Made by a program: the position numbers and the translations under genes
The notes under the pieces: generated by a model
Told to the model about the DNA's origin: nothing
Database searches by the model: none
The model's input: the letters and a program-made list of their open reading frames with translations, nothing else
Shown here: positions 1-13,600 of the stretch, one piece after another
Layout of the letters: the number at the start of each line of letters is the position of its first letter
Position numbering within the stretch: the stretch's first letter is position 1
Assembly (NCBI GenBank): GCA_963931925.1
Contig: OZ007569.1
Coordinates: 65,797,980-65,861,979, forward strand
Direction of reading: 5' to 3'
Length of the DNA: 64,000 bases
Source of the DNA: Onchidella celtica
Taxonomy: Eukaryota > Mollusca > Gastropoda > Systellommatophora > Onchidiidae

Positions 1-1583
1 ATAGTTATGAGAACTGTTGGGGCTTAAGATATTTCTTCAACAACTTTATGGTTCCAGACTTCAGAAGTTTGTGTATATGTCACTATCATCTGTTTTCACA
101 TTTACATATTTACCTGTGTATTCAGTCACTTTACAAGGGCTTTCTTTCATTCACCCTTTCACTGACTGCAGATGGGATTGAAGCAGGTGGAAAGAGTCAA
201 TTATACAGTCATTCTGAAATTATTGGGAAGCAAAACCGAAATTGGCTGTTTTGCATGTATCAAGTGATGGAGCATGAGTGTTAGTTTACTAACTAGTTAA
301 ACTAATCATTTATAAAAAAAAATCTTTTTGATCATAAAATGTGCTTGTGTGGGGGGTAACAGTAGAAGGGGAGGGAAGATAGTGCAGGATGGAGGCGCCA
401 GGCATTAGATATTTAGAACACTTGCATACAAAATTCTATGTAAGTGCACTCCTTAATACATATTCAGCGATTATGCCTGTGCTGATACTGTAAAATTGCA
501 TATTTTGTTTCTAGAAGGTGCAGAATATAGTGCACCACATGTCGAGTGTTGATTTCAAGAGTTGTTTTCATAAACGTTTATACAGCTGTCATTTGCTCAT
601 CTGTTATAGAGGTGTTTGTAACTTACACGTACACTATTGTTAAGCTCCAGCATTAGGCTGATATTATCATTATTAAAAAAAAATACAATTTTGAGCTTAT
701 ACATGGGTTTATGCAACTTATTTATTGTCAATTTTCTTGAAAAACGTTTTGTTTTTTTCCATTATGCTTGAAAATAATATGTGGATCATTTCATTTTCAT
801 TCTTTAGTTTTCTGTTTAGAAGAAATAATGTGCAGATCCAGTTTTTGTAACTCGCATGGTTTGTTAAGGCTGCCATGATTGAGAAGCCCACTATCTTACA
901 GATTTTATTGTCTGTTTTACTGCCAGTAGCTTCCAGTACAAGTGCTCGTGAGCTAATGCAAAATTCTTGGTATTTTTAGATAATGGACGTTTCATATAAA
1001 CAAAAGTGTATGAGTGGTTGATGACCAGAAACAGATAACTCACAATAAATAAACATATTCATAACCCAGTCATCAATTTGGAAACCTCTATATAGTAGAT
1101 TTTTCCAAAAACATTTATGCTTTTTCCCATCTTTGGTCCATATGTAATGTTGTGTTGATGATTTTGCTGATTTTGAGTGATGTCTGCCTTGTCACTGCTC
1201 AACAGGGACATTTACGTTTTCACAAAGTGACATATCAATTTGCAATATCTTTTAGTTTCAAAATTATAAGGAGAAATGTTTTTGCCATAACCTAGAGTGG
1301 CAGAAGTGACCAAAACTTTCAAACATTCTCCTGTAAAATTAGAAAAGTGTTCATATGCCAGTAAGTGAGATGGATGTGTATCGTTGAATTGCATTGGCCA
1401 AAAGGAAAGCATGATTGGTGAGAGTAAATAGTCCCATAAAAGAAATCAGACTAAGGAGTTCCTCAGTGATGAAATTATTTGCAATCTTTGTCCATGGAAT
1501 AAAATGTCTCATTTATAGATATATATAGCTATTAGATAGATATTTTTGTTCTCACATAATGGCAATGTCCTTGTTTTTTGAAG
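1..1583. other. Upstream intron of the SMP/C2 gene
   Basis: AT-rich, with many stops in all frames. I see no exon with good borders and no repeat I recognise. It is read as intron because exon 1 starts mid-domain. Confidence 0.6.
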
Positions 1584-1660
1584 ATGGTTGTGGAAGCTGA
1601 TGTCAGCATGATGTCAGATGACTTCAGAATGATCTTCAGAGGTCGTGTGGGCTCTTCCAG
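1584..1660 (+). CDS. Exon 1 (of those in window): SMP beta-strands
   Basis: 77 nt, acceptor TTTTTTGAAG and donor GTATGA. It begins with VVEADVSMMSDDFRM after a Met codon that is not taken as a start, since the SMP fold needs residues before it. Ends in phase 2. Confidence 0.75.
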
Positions 1661-4600
1661 GTATGATAACATGAAATTGAAATGCCTAAAATAACATCTG
1701 TATATAATATATTATTTTATTATTCTGTCAATTTTAGAATAAATAATTCACCATTGGACCAAATGTTTTCTGAACATATTGCTACGCTTTCATAGTTTAG
1801 GCCTCTTGATTTACAGTCATTGGAGTGGACTCAGGGGAAGTTTCAGCCTTCACCTGTTTTTGTTTTTTTTGTTTTTCTCTTTTTTAATATCTATATGGTC
1901 ACATGTTAATTGGGAAAATGAGTCTAGCAAAACCAGTCAAGCTAGCTTTCATGCTGTCATTAAGAGACATTCCTCTATGTGCTGTCAGGTATTTTTATGT
2001 AATTGTTATTGGAGAAATATTTCTTAAATTATGACACTTAGACTTTGTGTATCCAATTGGTATTGAAATTCATGCTTCCCTCAAAAGTAGATTTAAAAAA
2101 ACCCACAATAAGTACTGAAAGGATAAACAAGTTAACTCAGATACCATAAAAAGAACATGGTCACTATAAATAGTATCTTCTGATGTTGATTTCTATGCTA
2201 GCCTCAGAATTTGAATAGTTAAGAAGTAACCATCCTACTACGCAGTTAGTGATATCATAAAAAGGAATTTGAAATTATAGTCACCCAAGAACTGGAGATG
2301 TTTCTATTGATCTTTCCATTCCAGTGAATTTGTGTGATAGATTCATGAAAATGGTTACTGGTTGGACTTTATATGTAAGAGACAAAGGCATAGTGTTGGC
2401 ATGCTGGACACCCTTGAGTGGAATGGCTAGCTGCTCTCATTTTACCATTTGCTAGGTGGTGTCCTACTGCTTAAATCATGGAAATGATTTTGTTCATGCT
2501 CAGTCTTTTTTGCTTTAAGGAGGCCAGTTTGTGTGCTGCTATTTGCATGATTTAATGTATGTGCCCAAGGGATTTCTGGCATTATTTTTATTGAAATGAA
2601 GATGTGGAGACATATGAAGTATATGTAAAGACAACTGAAATATATGATTTAGGCACAATTCACTTGTTTACTGGTATACTGGTGACACACTACCTGCCTG
2701 TATCCCTAGTCACTGGTATACTGGTGCCAAGTGCCCCACCCATCTGTTACTTGAGCTCAGAAGACCAGGCGGTCATGGTTCAAAGGGTTAACTGCATGTA
2801 CAAAGAGACCTTTGTGAATTGATTAGAGTATAGTATGTGAAAAATGAAAAAAGAGACGCTTAAACTGTTTGACATTTTGTCTTTTACGTTATTATTTGTT
2901 TAGTACTTGAACCATACTTTAGTTATATCTGATTAGTATGCTTTGTTTTTGTGTTTTCAGTTCTCTTTCATTTTTTTGCTGTACATTTCAGTATTGTTTC
3001 TGGGATGAGTCATTCTTTTAATTTTTTTTATGAAAAGTGATATGTGGTTAGACTCATAGTAGAAACCACTTTGTTGTGTTCCTCTGTTTGAAAATGCACT
3101 AACTCTTTAAAACAAAACTCAAAGGCAAGAATTTTGACCCTCTCTTGTCTTCTTCTGTGAGCCTGTATATTATACCATATTTATTTTATTTATTGAAAAT
3201 CCCATCAGGTCAGGGAATTGTGTATAGTTTTTAGCTTTCACAAAATTTTAAGCTATGGAGAAAAGAAATGTATTTTGACTGACCCATTTTATTAGATTAG
3301 ATTTTTGGTGTTGTGTTTTTTGACACCTTGTAATGAACCATGTCCATGGAAGGAGATACATTTGGAAAATATATTCTGCTATAATTTGGGATTCTCCATT
3401 TTTCATTGGGTATCAAATCTAGTGAGATTGTTTGAGCAGGCAGCCTCATGGAGCAACTGTAGCAGGTCAGAGGTGGAAATACCTGCGTATGGGCAAATGA
3501 TATAAATTATACATGGCTGTTCAATGATGCTTCTGTAGAATTCTGAAATTCAATACTGATGGTTAATGTGCAGAAATGTTCAATTTCGTAAAATATTCTT
3601 TTGATAATGGTGAACATGTATGAAAATGTTCAAGCATATATAATTTTATATTGATTGCTATCGTCTTTTATCATAAGTAAAATGAACATTTTGACTTCTT
3701 TTGTAGTCAGCGCACATTGTATAGATGATTGTGAAAAATTTATATACTTAAACCATTGTCTTTTCATTTTACGCCAAATTTAATGAGAGCATGGATCATG
3801 ATAATTTAATACATTTCTTTGATTGAAGCAGATAATTTGAAAACTTTTTTTTTTTTCAAGTTTAAAATTTTGACACATGGATGAACAAATTTGCCTCACT
3901 GAATAAAAGTGATATTTTCCTGAAAATGTGTTATGTAGATCTTCTATTGAGAACCCGAATAATGCATGGTCTGTAACTTGCATAAATCATTCTACATATT
4001 TCAAAGAGATGTGAAAACAACTTTTAAAACTTTTACAAGAAATTAAAATCTCATTGTCTAAATAGAGTTGAAACTCCAATCCAAGTCTGCATAGAAATGA
4101 AATTACATTGTATTTTAAATACCATGCCTACAATTCTGAGAATCAGATACATGTGTTACTTATAAGTAGGAAAAAAAAAATTTGGATGTCAACTGACAAA
4201 ATGGGTGTTATGGTTGAAAGTTGTCGCAGAACCAGGGTTTCAATATGACAAGCAATTTCTATTGTTCTTTATGTCCAATTAAATCAATTTTCATTACATT
4301 TGCAGAGTGAACGTAGGATTTGATCTTGTGGTTGAAGACTTGCATCTGAATGGAACAATACAGGCAATAGTATGTTTGTCAATGGATGTCCCTTTTCCAC
4401 ACATATCCAAAGCCACTGTGTGCTTCAAGGAAAGGTAGATGTAACTGTTCAAAGGCATTGCCTTATGTCTGATTTAAAATCATACTGATGAATGCAGTTG
4501 GCCTGTTTTTGGGTTTTTTAGAGACATTACTGTAGGATTGCTGTTATTGTCTGATTACAAGCATGTTAAGGATCTCAAACAAGCCCAAACAGATCTTCAC

Positions 4601-7600
4601 AGTAATATTGTCCAACTGAAGCAGAGCTATTATGGTGCATCCTCTCAGTATCAGATTGTGATTCAAGCATAGGATGTTTTTTAAAAGTAAATGGTATTCT
4701 GTGGCGGATTTTGGTAAAGTTACTTTGGGTCTCTCTGATTTGAAGAGGAAGTGGAAATAATAAGGCAGATATCTGTTGAAGTAGTTTTGGATCATCATTG
4801 GTAATACAGATTTGATACTTGCTGATAATTCTCATACACTTTTTAATAGTACTCTAGTGGTTGAATCACTCTTCACATTCTGGTAAAACAATGTAAGGTG
4901 TCAGTGAGAATCCATTTTTGTATATTTTTTTTAAGGATTGCAGCTACAAGTTTAACAAGGCATTGGCATATCAAAATCTTTGACTTTTGTTGTTAGCTCA
5001 TATTGTTTTCATCAAATCCTCAGGCCTGAAGTGACTTTCAACATTCGCATGCTGAAAGCACTGAGTTTGATGGAAATACCTTTGCTGAAGTCCTGGATCC
5101 ACAACAATGTTATGGAAGGCCTTACTAAAGGTACATCTCACACAGCAGTAGCTAGTAGTGGGTTTGCTATATTATTTGCATGAAACTCATAAAGGTAACA
5201 CTTTTGTTTCCATTTCATAGTATTTGCACCTATACACTATCCTAGTTTTCAATCTTATGGTGAAATTCAAATGGACTCGTGGAGTTGAGCATTGGGATGT
5301 AAATTGTCAAGAAACAGCACGTTGCAATCTGATAGTGTTAAGTTGAGGATAACTATTTCCTCCCTGTTGTTTGGTTAGTGGTGCTTGTGATTCGGCTGCA
5401 AAAAGTTTTGGTTGATTCGTGTGTTGATACCAGCATTTCAGACCCACAATTACATTCCATGAAGGTTTTCCACACTGCACTGGTAAACTCCATAATGAAT
5501 ATATATCAGCTCTTTACTTCCATAGAAGTAATCTTTATGTATTCAAATGGGAATAGTACCATTTCTAGAAACTAGGATATGAAGAAGTCATCAATATACT
5601 TAAACCAACAGTTGAATCCATCACTGACAAATTTACTTGTATCAGCTTAAGTTTTATCTTTCAAGGAGGATGTTGAGTTGAGTATAAGGAAAGAAATCAT
5701 GCAATATTTGAAAACTAGGTGGAAGAAAATGGGAAAACAGGTTTGATAAAAGTACAGATTTTTATTTCACAAGATCCCTGCACCCACATGATTTTTATGT
5801 AACAACTGCCAAACTCTCTTTTTCCCAGCAATGGTAGATCCCGCCAGTGTTGATGTTAATGTGGCAAAAGTGGGTCCAACACTCATGGGTCAGAATACTG
5901 CCAAGAAAGCTAAAGGTATATGTGAGATGTGTTTACAGATAGTATTTTAATTAAAATTGAATACCTTGCTTTTAAAAAAAAATAGTTTTCAGTAATTCAA
6001 TTTTACTCTTCATTTAAATATAGACAGCTTCCTGTTACACATTTGAGACATTATTATAACAATGGATCAGAGTGATTCTTTGATAATGTATTATTGCCTG
6101 ATATAAAAGAAAAGCATAATCATGGCTTAAATTGTAGGGAAAGTTGTTTTTATCTGTTCTGTAAATATCCAGCGGATCAATCAGAAAGCTGGTATATATG
6201 ATGCAAAACTTCATATGCATTTATAACTACTGTTAAGTGTAAACATGTGTCTTACTTTTCTTGTAAAGGTAAGTCCATTTCAGTTACATTGTTAGTATTG
6301 AACAGCTACCATGTGTAACTTTCCTTGATTTTATTTAGACATTGGTAATGATGACATCCATGTACTGATTTACATTTTGTAGCATTAACAATCGCTTGTG
6401 AAGTTTTCACACAAATTCGATTAATGTGGCAAATAGACTTCTCTAAAAACCCCACTTGGCGTAGAACAGCAGCTGTCATTTCTATGTTATAAATCCATTT
6501 TTGAAAATTGAAGCACACTGAGTCATAGTGTGAACAAATGTTTTTGATCAATATTAAAACAGTGGGTGTCTGGAACTGCTGAAATTTATGAGCATTTGTG
6601 CTTTATATCTTGTTTTTGTCCTGCTAAATTTTTTATGTTAATTTGTGACCTGTTTGTCTTGATTACTTAACAGCTTTGATCGCATACTTTAAAAGTGTTT
6701 GGTTTTGCTAAATTTTTTTTTTTCAATTTGTTAACAGCACAAGGTGTTTTGACAGTGCACATTAGGGGTTATCCAGGAAAAAATGTCAGTAAGTAACTCT
6801 TCATATGCTGATAAATGAATTTCTTGGAGTGTGTACCAATGACAGACTGAGGCAGATATATTAAAATAAATCCAATCTGCAGCCTCAAAGGCAAAAATTC
6901 TATATATGACGGGGCTTACATTACATATTCTCATATTAACTCTTTATCTCCGTAATTTTTTGCCAGTTCTGCCGTAATTATTTCCTGACCATGTAAAATG
7001 CGCCCAACCCTGGTACAAAAAAACCTAAATTACTATGTGCTGGTTTCATAAAAGTATAACATTTTATATACCAAAATGTGCGAAATTGAATAAGGAATTT
7101 AGATGTTACAAGCAGATGGATGAAAAAATTATAATATGAGAAAAAATTATAATAAATACGTCACTAAAAAAAATCAGTAATGAAAAAGACATGCAACAAT
7201 TCACACTTACCCCCTCTAGTATCAACTAATCCAGTGACTGTAATCTCTCATACTCCACAGGCACAATATTTATCCATTTACAAGTCACAACACCAAGTTT
7301 CACAAAGATCAAACACATTTATAAATTTTATGAACACTTGAAGAAAACAGTCGATACGACCAAATAGATGAAAAAAATTGAAAAAAAAAAACATAGTCAT
7401 AAAGCCTTGTCTTTTGAGACCCCACAAAGGCACACAGCTATAGTTATTTGCTTTGCATCACTGCTTCAGCACTGTGGTACTGCTTGAAGCACAATTTAGG
7501 GTGTAAGTAAGGTTTATTTGAGCAGCCAGAGCAAAAGAAATGTGTTCTTTGACGCTTTTCCTTTGTGCTGCAGACAACACAATTGCGATCCCGAGGATCA

Positions 7601-10600
7601 TAATCCACAATATGATTTGCACCATTGAGCCGCTCTACAGGGTTTGTTGTTCTTGGTCTGCCAGGCAGACGAGCAGCAGGTGGAGTAGGGTTAGCTGCAG
7701 GAGCTGGAGCAGCAACTGCGGCACTTTCTGTCAGTTGACGTACCAGTCGGCGCTTGAATTGTAATAGGCTGAGTTTTTTACCATCTGTGCGTGTGAGGGA
7801 AAACAGTATGTGGGCATTGATGATGGCAAGTTCCAGCAACCAGAAAAATATCTTCCGCCACCACTTCTTCGTTTTCCTGTCAAACACACCATAGTAGGCA
7901 GCCAGTTGATCCGCAGCATCACACCCATTCATGTTGTTATTATATTCAGTGATGACCGTTGGTTTTTCAATGTCGTTCTTTGCTACTGACGCACTGTGCG
8001 GCTTTACGGCTGAAGTCGCAAGGCGGAGTGACGCACACTGCGGCTTTACGGAAATAAAGAGTTAATGCAAGGGGGGAAAGAGAGAGGGAAAGAAGTGGGA
8101 TTCACAACAGTTGTGAGCTGGAAAGTGGTGAAAAGTGAAGATTTTACATGTGAGAGGCAAGATGTCAAATTTACCATAAACAAAAAAAATCGGTAATAAG
8201 AGAACAGCAGTTGTTCTGCTAAATCAAAGATAACAGAATAGTGTTTTCTCGTCCAGTTTGTTGGGAAGAAAGCACTTGGTCTTGTTGCCATCTATCTACG
8301 TATGAGCTGTGCTGTGTTGTGAGCTCTTTCTTTTATTTGCCTCCAATTAACAGCCTCATTTTCAGATCAGTATACATGCAATGTGAATAATGTAGATCAT
8401 ATCTTGATGGAGTTAACTTTGAACGAGGTAACAAATACCCAACTTGCATTTTGTACAGGAGTAAGATATGGAACTGCAATCGTTCAGATGTGCTGATTTA
8501 GGATTTCTTGTATAAAGATATTTTGAGATTTTCTTTATCTGCTTGTGTGAAGGATAGTGAAATCTTTATTGTTATGGATACAGAATTCTTCATTCGAAGT
8601 TCTTGGGGTCAGATCTGTTTCAGAATTTGAATTTTTTTTTATTTCAGAGAGGTAGACACAGAATTACAATAAGAAATCACATGGTTTTGTTGTTGGGCAA
8701 TATTGTGCTTCATCTTATGAATCTGAAATCAAACATGACCCTTTTTCAGTCCCAGTAATTGAACAACTATAATTTGTTGTGATCAGTTTCCATGTTTATT
8801 TAAGTTATTGCTAATCATTTGTTTCAAGCTGCTGATGATGTTCGTTACACTGTGCTGAACATTGGTGATCGCAAGCGACAAACACATGAAGTGCCAGCTA
8901 CAGATGAATGGGAAGATGTGTGCTCATTTTTCATTTATAATCTTGCAACAGAGAGGGTAAGTAATCCTGGATGCAAAACAACCATTAATATTATTTTAAT
9001 GTTAATATTTTGTCTTAATTATAACCTTTTGCTCCTTAACATATTTCACTAGCTGTTGTTTTGTTATTTGGGTCTGCCACACATAAGTTTACCCCCTCAC
9101 TGGGTATGGTTTTGTAGTGCTTATAGTAAGTCATCAATTGTTAGATAGCTCAGACACATAGGTTCATTTGTTATGAAAGTAGAGAACACATTGGTTGTCT
9201 TGCTTTTTTCAGATTCGAGTGAAATCTAAGTGTATGAGACTGATCACCAGCACCACTCTTGAACAGAACGAGATCAACCTGTCATCATTTCCTTTCCAAG
9301 TTCAGCCAAGGTAAATTAGGTCTCTTGATGTATTGTCACGTGCCGAATTTTGGCTTGGATGTTTTCATTTCACTCATTCCTTCATTATTTATGAACCAGC
9401 TCCCCATATTTCCATAGCAGTTCTGATTCTGCATATTTTCTAAGATTGTTTGAATTGATAGATATTCAAAACCATTAAATTTGTACAGTGGACCATCATG
9501 TTTAACGACACTGCTAGTAATGAGAACTTTGCCTATAGCGAGAACATTTTAAATCCATGTTTTTTTCCACTATATAAGCTATATATTAAAATACTTGAAT
9601 AACGGCAATTGATAATCACAACACTTGCTATAGCGAGAGAATTAATTCTGAGTGCATACGGCAAATTGTGTGAGCGGCCGCAGTACAGAGTGTAACGAGT
9701 CATACATATAATGCTCTTTGTCTGTTCCTGCATGCCCATCCGTCTAGATACCTTTCACTCAGGCCGACAATGCTTTGTTTCCTTACTAACCACGTGTCAT
9801 GACAGTGCATTACACTACTGCCCAAGCAATCAATAAATTTACATTTGCCTGCCTGCCCACCCGTCCAGTTATGTCTTGCGTAGGCCCAGCAAGCGTTGCC
9901 TACTTGCTGTCCATGTGCCGTGACAGCACTGTACACCACCACCCACGCAATCAATCAATTTATGCCCGCCCGCCTGTCCAATCATGTCTTGCATAGGCCT
10001 AGCAAGCGTTGTCTACTTCCACCACCCATGCACACAATAAATTTATCACCACCCACCCGTCAAATCATCTCTTAAGTTCTTGCTTATACCAAAGAAGCTT
10101 TGTTTTCTTACTGAACGCACACTATGCCACCACCCAAAAAAATTTACCAGTAGTGATTTACGTGGATGAAACTGGTGGTAGCGATATTTCGATCAAATTA
10201 CGCGAGAGACAGATTCAAAAGTTAGAGGCAGACGAGTAACAGATTGGCCACGTGTTTGTGACGAGTGCAGGCATGTGGTCACGAAGCCTGGTGTAGACCA
10301 AGGGCATACGCCGTGCGGCGATCAATTACAATCAAAGACCATGCTGCGAGTAATAATTATCGCACATCACAAGTAGTGACCAGAGAGTGCATACTTATTA
10401 ATAGGCCTAAGCAAGAGATGGTGGCCAGGTGGGGCCACAACTCGCAAGGCAATTATTACTCGCAGCACGGTCTTTGATCGTAATTGATTGCCGCACGGCG
10501 TATGCTCTTGGTCTACACCAGGCTTCGTGACCACATGCCTACACTCATCACAAACACGTGGCCAATCTGTTACTCGTCTGCCTCTAACTTTTGAATCTGT

Positions 10601-13600
10601 CTCTCGCGTAATTTGATCGAAATATGGCTACCGCCAGGACATAAAGACAAAACAAAACAAAGCAAAATAGTCCCGAGATCTGCCGTCAGTTTGATATTAC
10701 AGTATATTATGTAGGCCTACCTTGATCGACAGGGCATGCCAACAAGAGAGGTAACCATTATTTTTCATGGTTACCTCCCTTGTTAGCATGTCCTGCACAT
10801 AGTGGGGTATTTTAACCCCTTGCCTTGTCTTTTTGACGCTTTCCTGGAATAGCGAGACCTTTGGTATAACGAGACATTTTTGGTGGAACATAACCTCTCG
10901 TTATAACCAAGTTCCACTGTATATACTGGCTTATGGAAGGCTGTTTCAGATGTCCAGTGTCATTTCGAAATTAACTTGTATTCATTATTTCGACTTTGTG
11001 GCTAAAACATATCAGCATATTATAGCTGTTATCGTGTTCATTCGTCCAGATCAGTCATGTTGGGATGTGAATAAGAATATCAAGGAAACTGTGGTGCTGA
11101 TTTTGTAATGAAAAAGAGTGACTGAAAAAATGGTAGTTTGGACAATGTTTCTGCACTTTTTTTTGCTCTTGTTTTGTGCGATGAGACTGAACATCAGGAC
11201 TGTGACATTATGCCATGTCTTGCTGAACTTTTCTTTCATTTTAATCTGACATTCATACTGCTATGTGCCAAGTTTTGCACAAAGAACGATTTGTTCTTTC
11301 TGTAATTCTCTGGCCCTCATTTATTTGAAATGATTTTCTTTCTTTTGGCGGGGGGGGGGGGGGGGGGGGGGGATGTTGGGTTCAGCAGACTATTTATCTG
11401 TTGAAGACAAATACTGAAACATGTACATCTAAAACCAGGAAACATTGATAATAGAGAAATGATAGAGGTATTGAAATCTGTTTTACATTTTGAATTTGCT
11501 GACATGTTCTGTAATGTTTGTTTTTCTGTTTTTAGCTGTGAGACAACAATAGAACACAAAGATGGCTCAAAGCTTGTGTTGAACATGCATTACACCCCTC
11601 TGGCAAACATCAATTTGAGTGATCTTGATTCTCCAGTTGTTTCGAAAGCCAGTGGCGGTAAGGCATTTACCTCTGAGTAACTTCATGTTTTTAACGTGTA
11701 ACAATGAAATCATTACCCCATATCAGTTTGAAATTTTTAAACTGGACCATTTTGAATTGTTTGACGAGAGACAAAGCTTGAATAAGAGATCTTCAACAAG
11801 AAAGGTTACCTTTGTGACATATCTCATATTTTCAAGACAGAGTCATAGCCATTTTATCCCCAAATCTTGTAATTTTTCCAGTAAAAAAAACAGTTTACTC
11901 TTTTTGCCAATTTCTGTATATAGCTTCAGTTTTATGTGCATGTTTTATTCACAATATCCATCTCTTCCTCTGGCATCATACCTCACAATAACCAAAACAA
12001 CATAGAGGTTTGTTCACCACAACTGAGAGTGAAAATGAAATGCCTATGGTATGTATAGTATTAAATATTAAATATTAGTAATTCCCTTTTGGCATATTTC
12101 AGTTGCTGGTGTTTTGTTTGTGTGCATCCATGGTGCCACCAATGTTCTGGCTGCAGATAAAACAGGGGCATCTGATCCCTACTGTGTACTCTTCTGCAGC
12201 AGGAAGAGGGTAAGACTGTCAGACCACTATTGGGACAGTTAGATTGTTAGGCTCCCTGCTTGTTCAACTACCGGTATCTTCTGTTAAAATTTCTTGCTGT
12301 TCATAAATAAATGATTAAAGATGCATGTTTTGTGTTTGTCTAGACAGTATGAGACGAGAGCCTTTCCAAAAATTCAAAAATGATTTTAAAAAATGGCATG
12401 CCAGATCTTCCCTTTTTGATCAATTTGTCTGCAGTATTATAATTAGAGTTACAAAATGCTTTTAAATCTGGTGTTGACTTTAGATTCCTAAAGAAGTTGC
12501 ATATGGGCAAAGAAATCGTAGGAGTCACAACATACTATCATGTGATGGAACTCTAATTTAAAATGCATTAATTTCATGGAAATATTCCCCACTTAACCCT
12601 CTTGCTGCCACAAGGCCAATAATTCGTCCCTCAGAACACGTACTAGTGTAACCGACATTTCAGCCGAAACTGAGTTAGAATCACCATGTGATTACTTGTG
12701 CTGTTTTCTAGCTCCTCACTAATAGGGGAATCGACACAAGCATTATTAGCTGAGATATGCCTTATTAAAATTTTAGCATATCGTTATGTCTCGAAAAAAC
12801 AAGGATCCCGTACCGTTCAATTTTGAGAAAAAAAGCTTTCTTGCACTTGGATATTGGCAGTCCTATACATATGTCAAAATATCAGTGCGAGAAGGTGAAA
12901 ATTGACACCACAGGAGGGTGATGAAAATCGCCCAAAACTTGAAACAGCCCTCCTGCAAAACTAACAAAATGTTGGTTACACCAGTAGTACGGAGGGACGA
13001 TATGTCAGCCCATCATAATGTTGCAGAAGATATATCGACTCTGCCGTTTCTAAGGCCAAAATATGGGCCGACATTGAGTCCAGCATGTTTTGTATTCCTA
13101 ATTTCACTATTTCCTGCTAGTTTTCTACCCGATAATCCATTATTCTGGTAATGTAAAAGAAGGAATGGTGTTTTTTGGGCTTGGCAGCAAAAGGGTTACC
13201 ACTTTCAGTTTGTGAATTGTTCAGTTGTAACAATTTTTCCTGCAGGTACTTACAACACCTTTCATTCCACGTACACGCAACCCACACTGGGAATCATGGG
13301 TAGAGTTCTTTGTGGCAGATTATACAAAGGTAAGGTCAGACCAGGCATCTGAACTCTTTGAAGGAAACTTCTTCGAGGCAGGGAGAGAAGAAAAGGAATT
13401 TGACCAAATACTATGGTTTATTTTATATTTCAGTTTTATGAGAAGAATAATATCTCTTTTATTTTTTCTACAATTGTACGTTGATGACGACAAAGCTATT
13501 ATCAACTTTTTATCAGTCATTTTTTTTATCTGTTTACTGTCTTTGAAGGAAATTGAAATAGAAAGTATCATTTCTCTGACACTATTTCTGATAGCCATTG

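Larger units (their letters stand above)
9486..10919 (-). mobile_element. TA-flanked DNA element, family alpha, copy 1 (fold-back form)
   Basis: Ends CAGTGGACCATCATG and CAGTGGAACTTGGTTATAAC (minus strand), flanked by TA on both sides, as in Tc1/mariner/pogo elements. Orientation is opposite to copies 2-4. It carries two extra parts: a degenerate tandem block (about 9715-10150) and a long internal inverted repeat (10177-10632). No transposase is recognisable. In intron 7 of the SMP/C2 gene. Confidence 0.82.

Noticed and set aside
9799-9996. 65-codon frames on both strands
   Set aside because: They come from the degenerate tandem repeat in alpha copy 1 and repeat the same motifs; not a gene.
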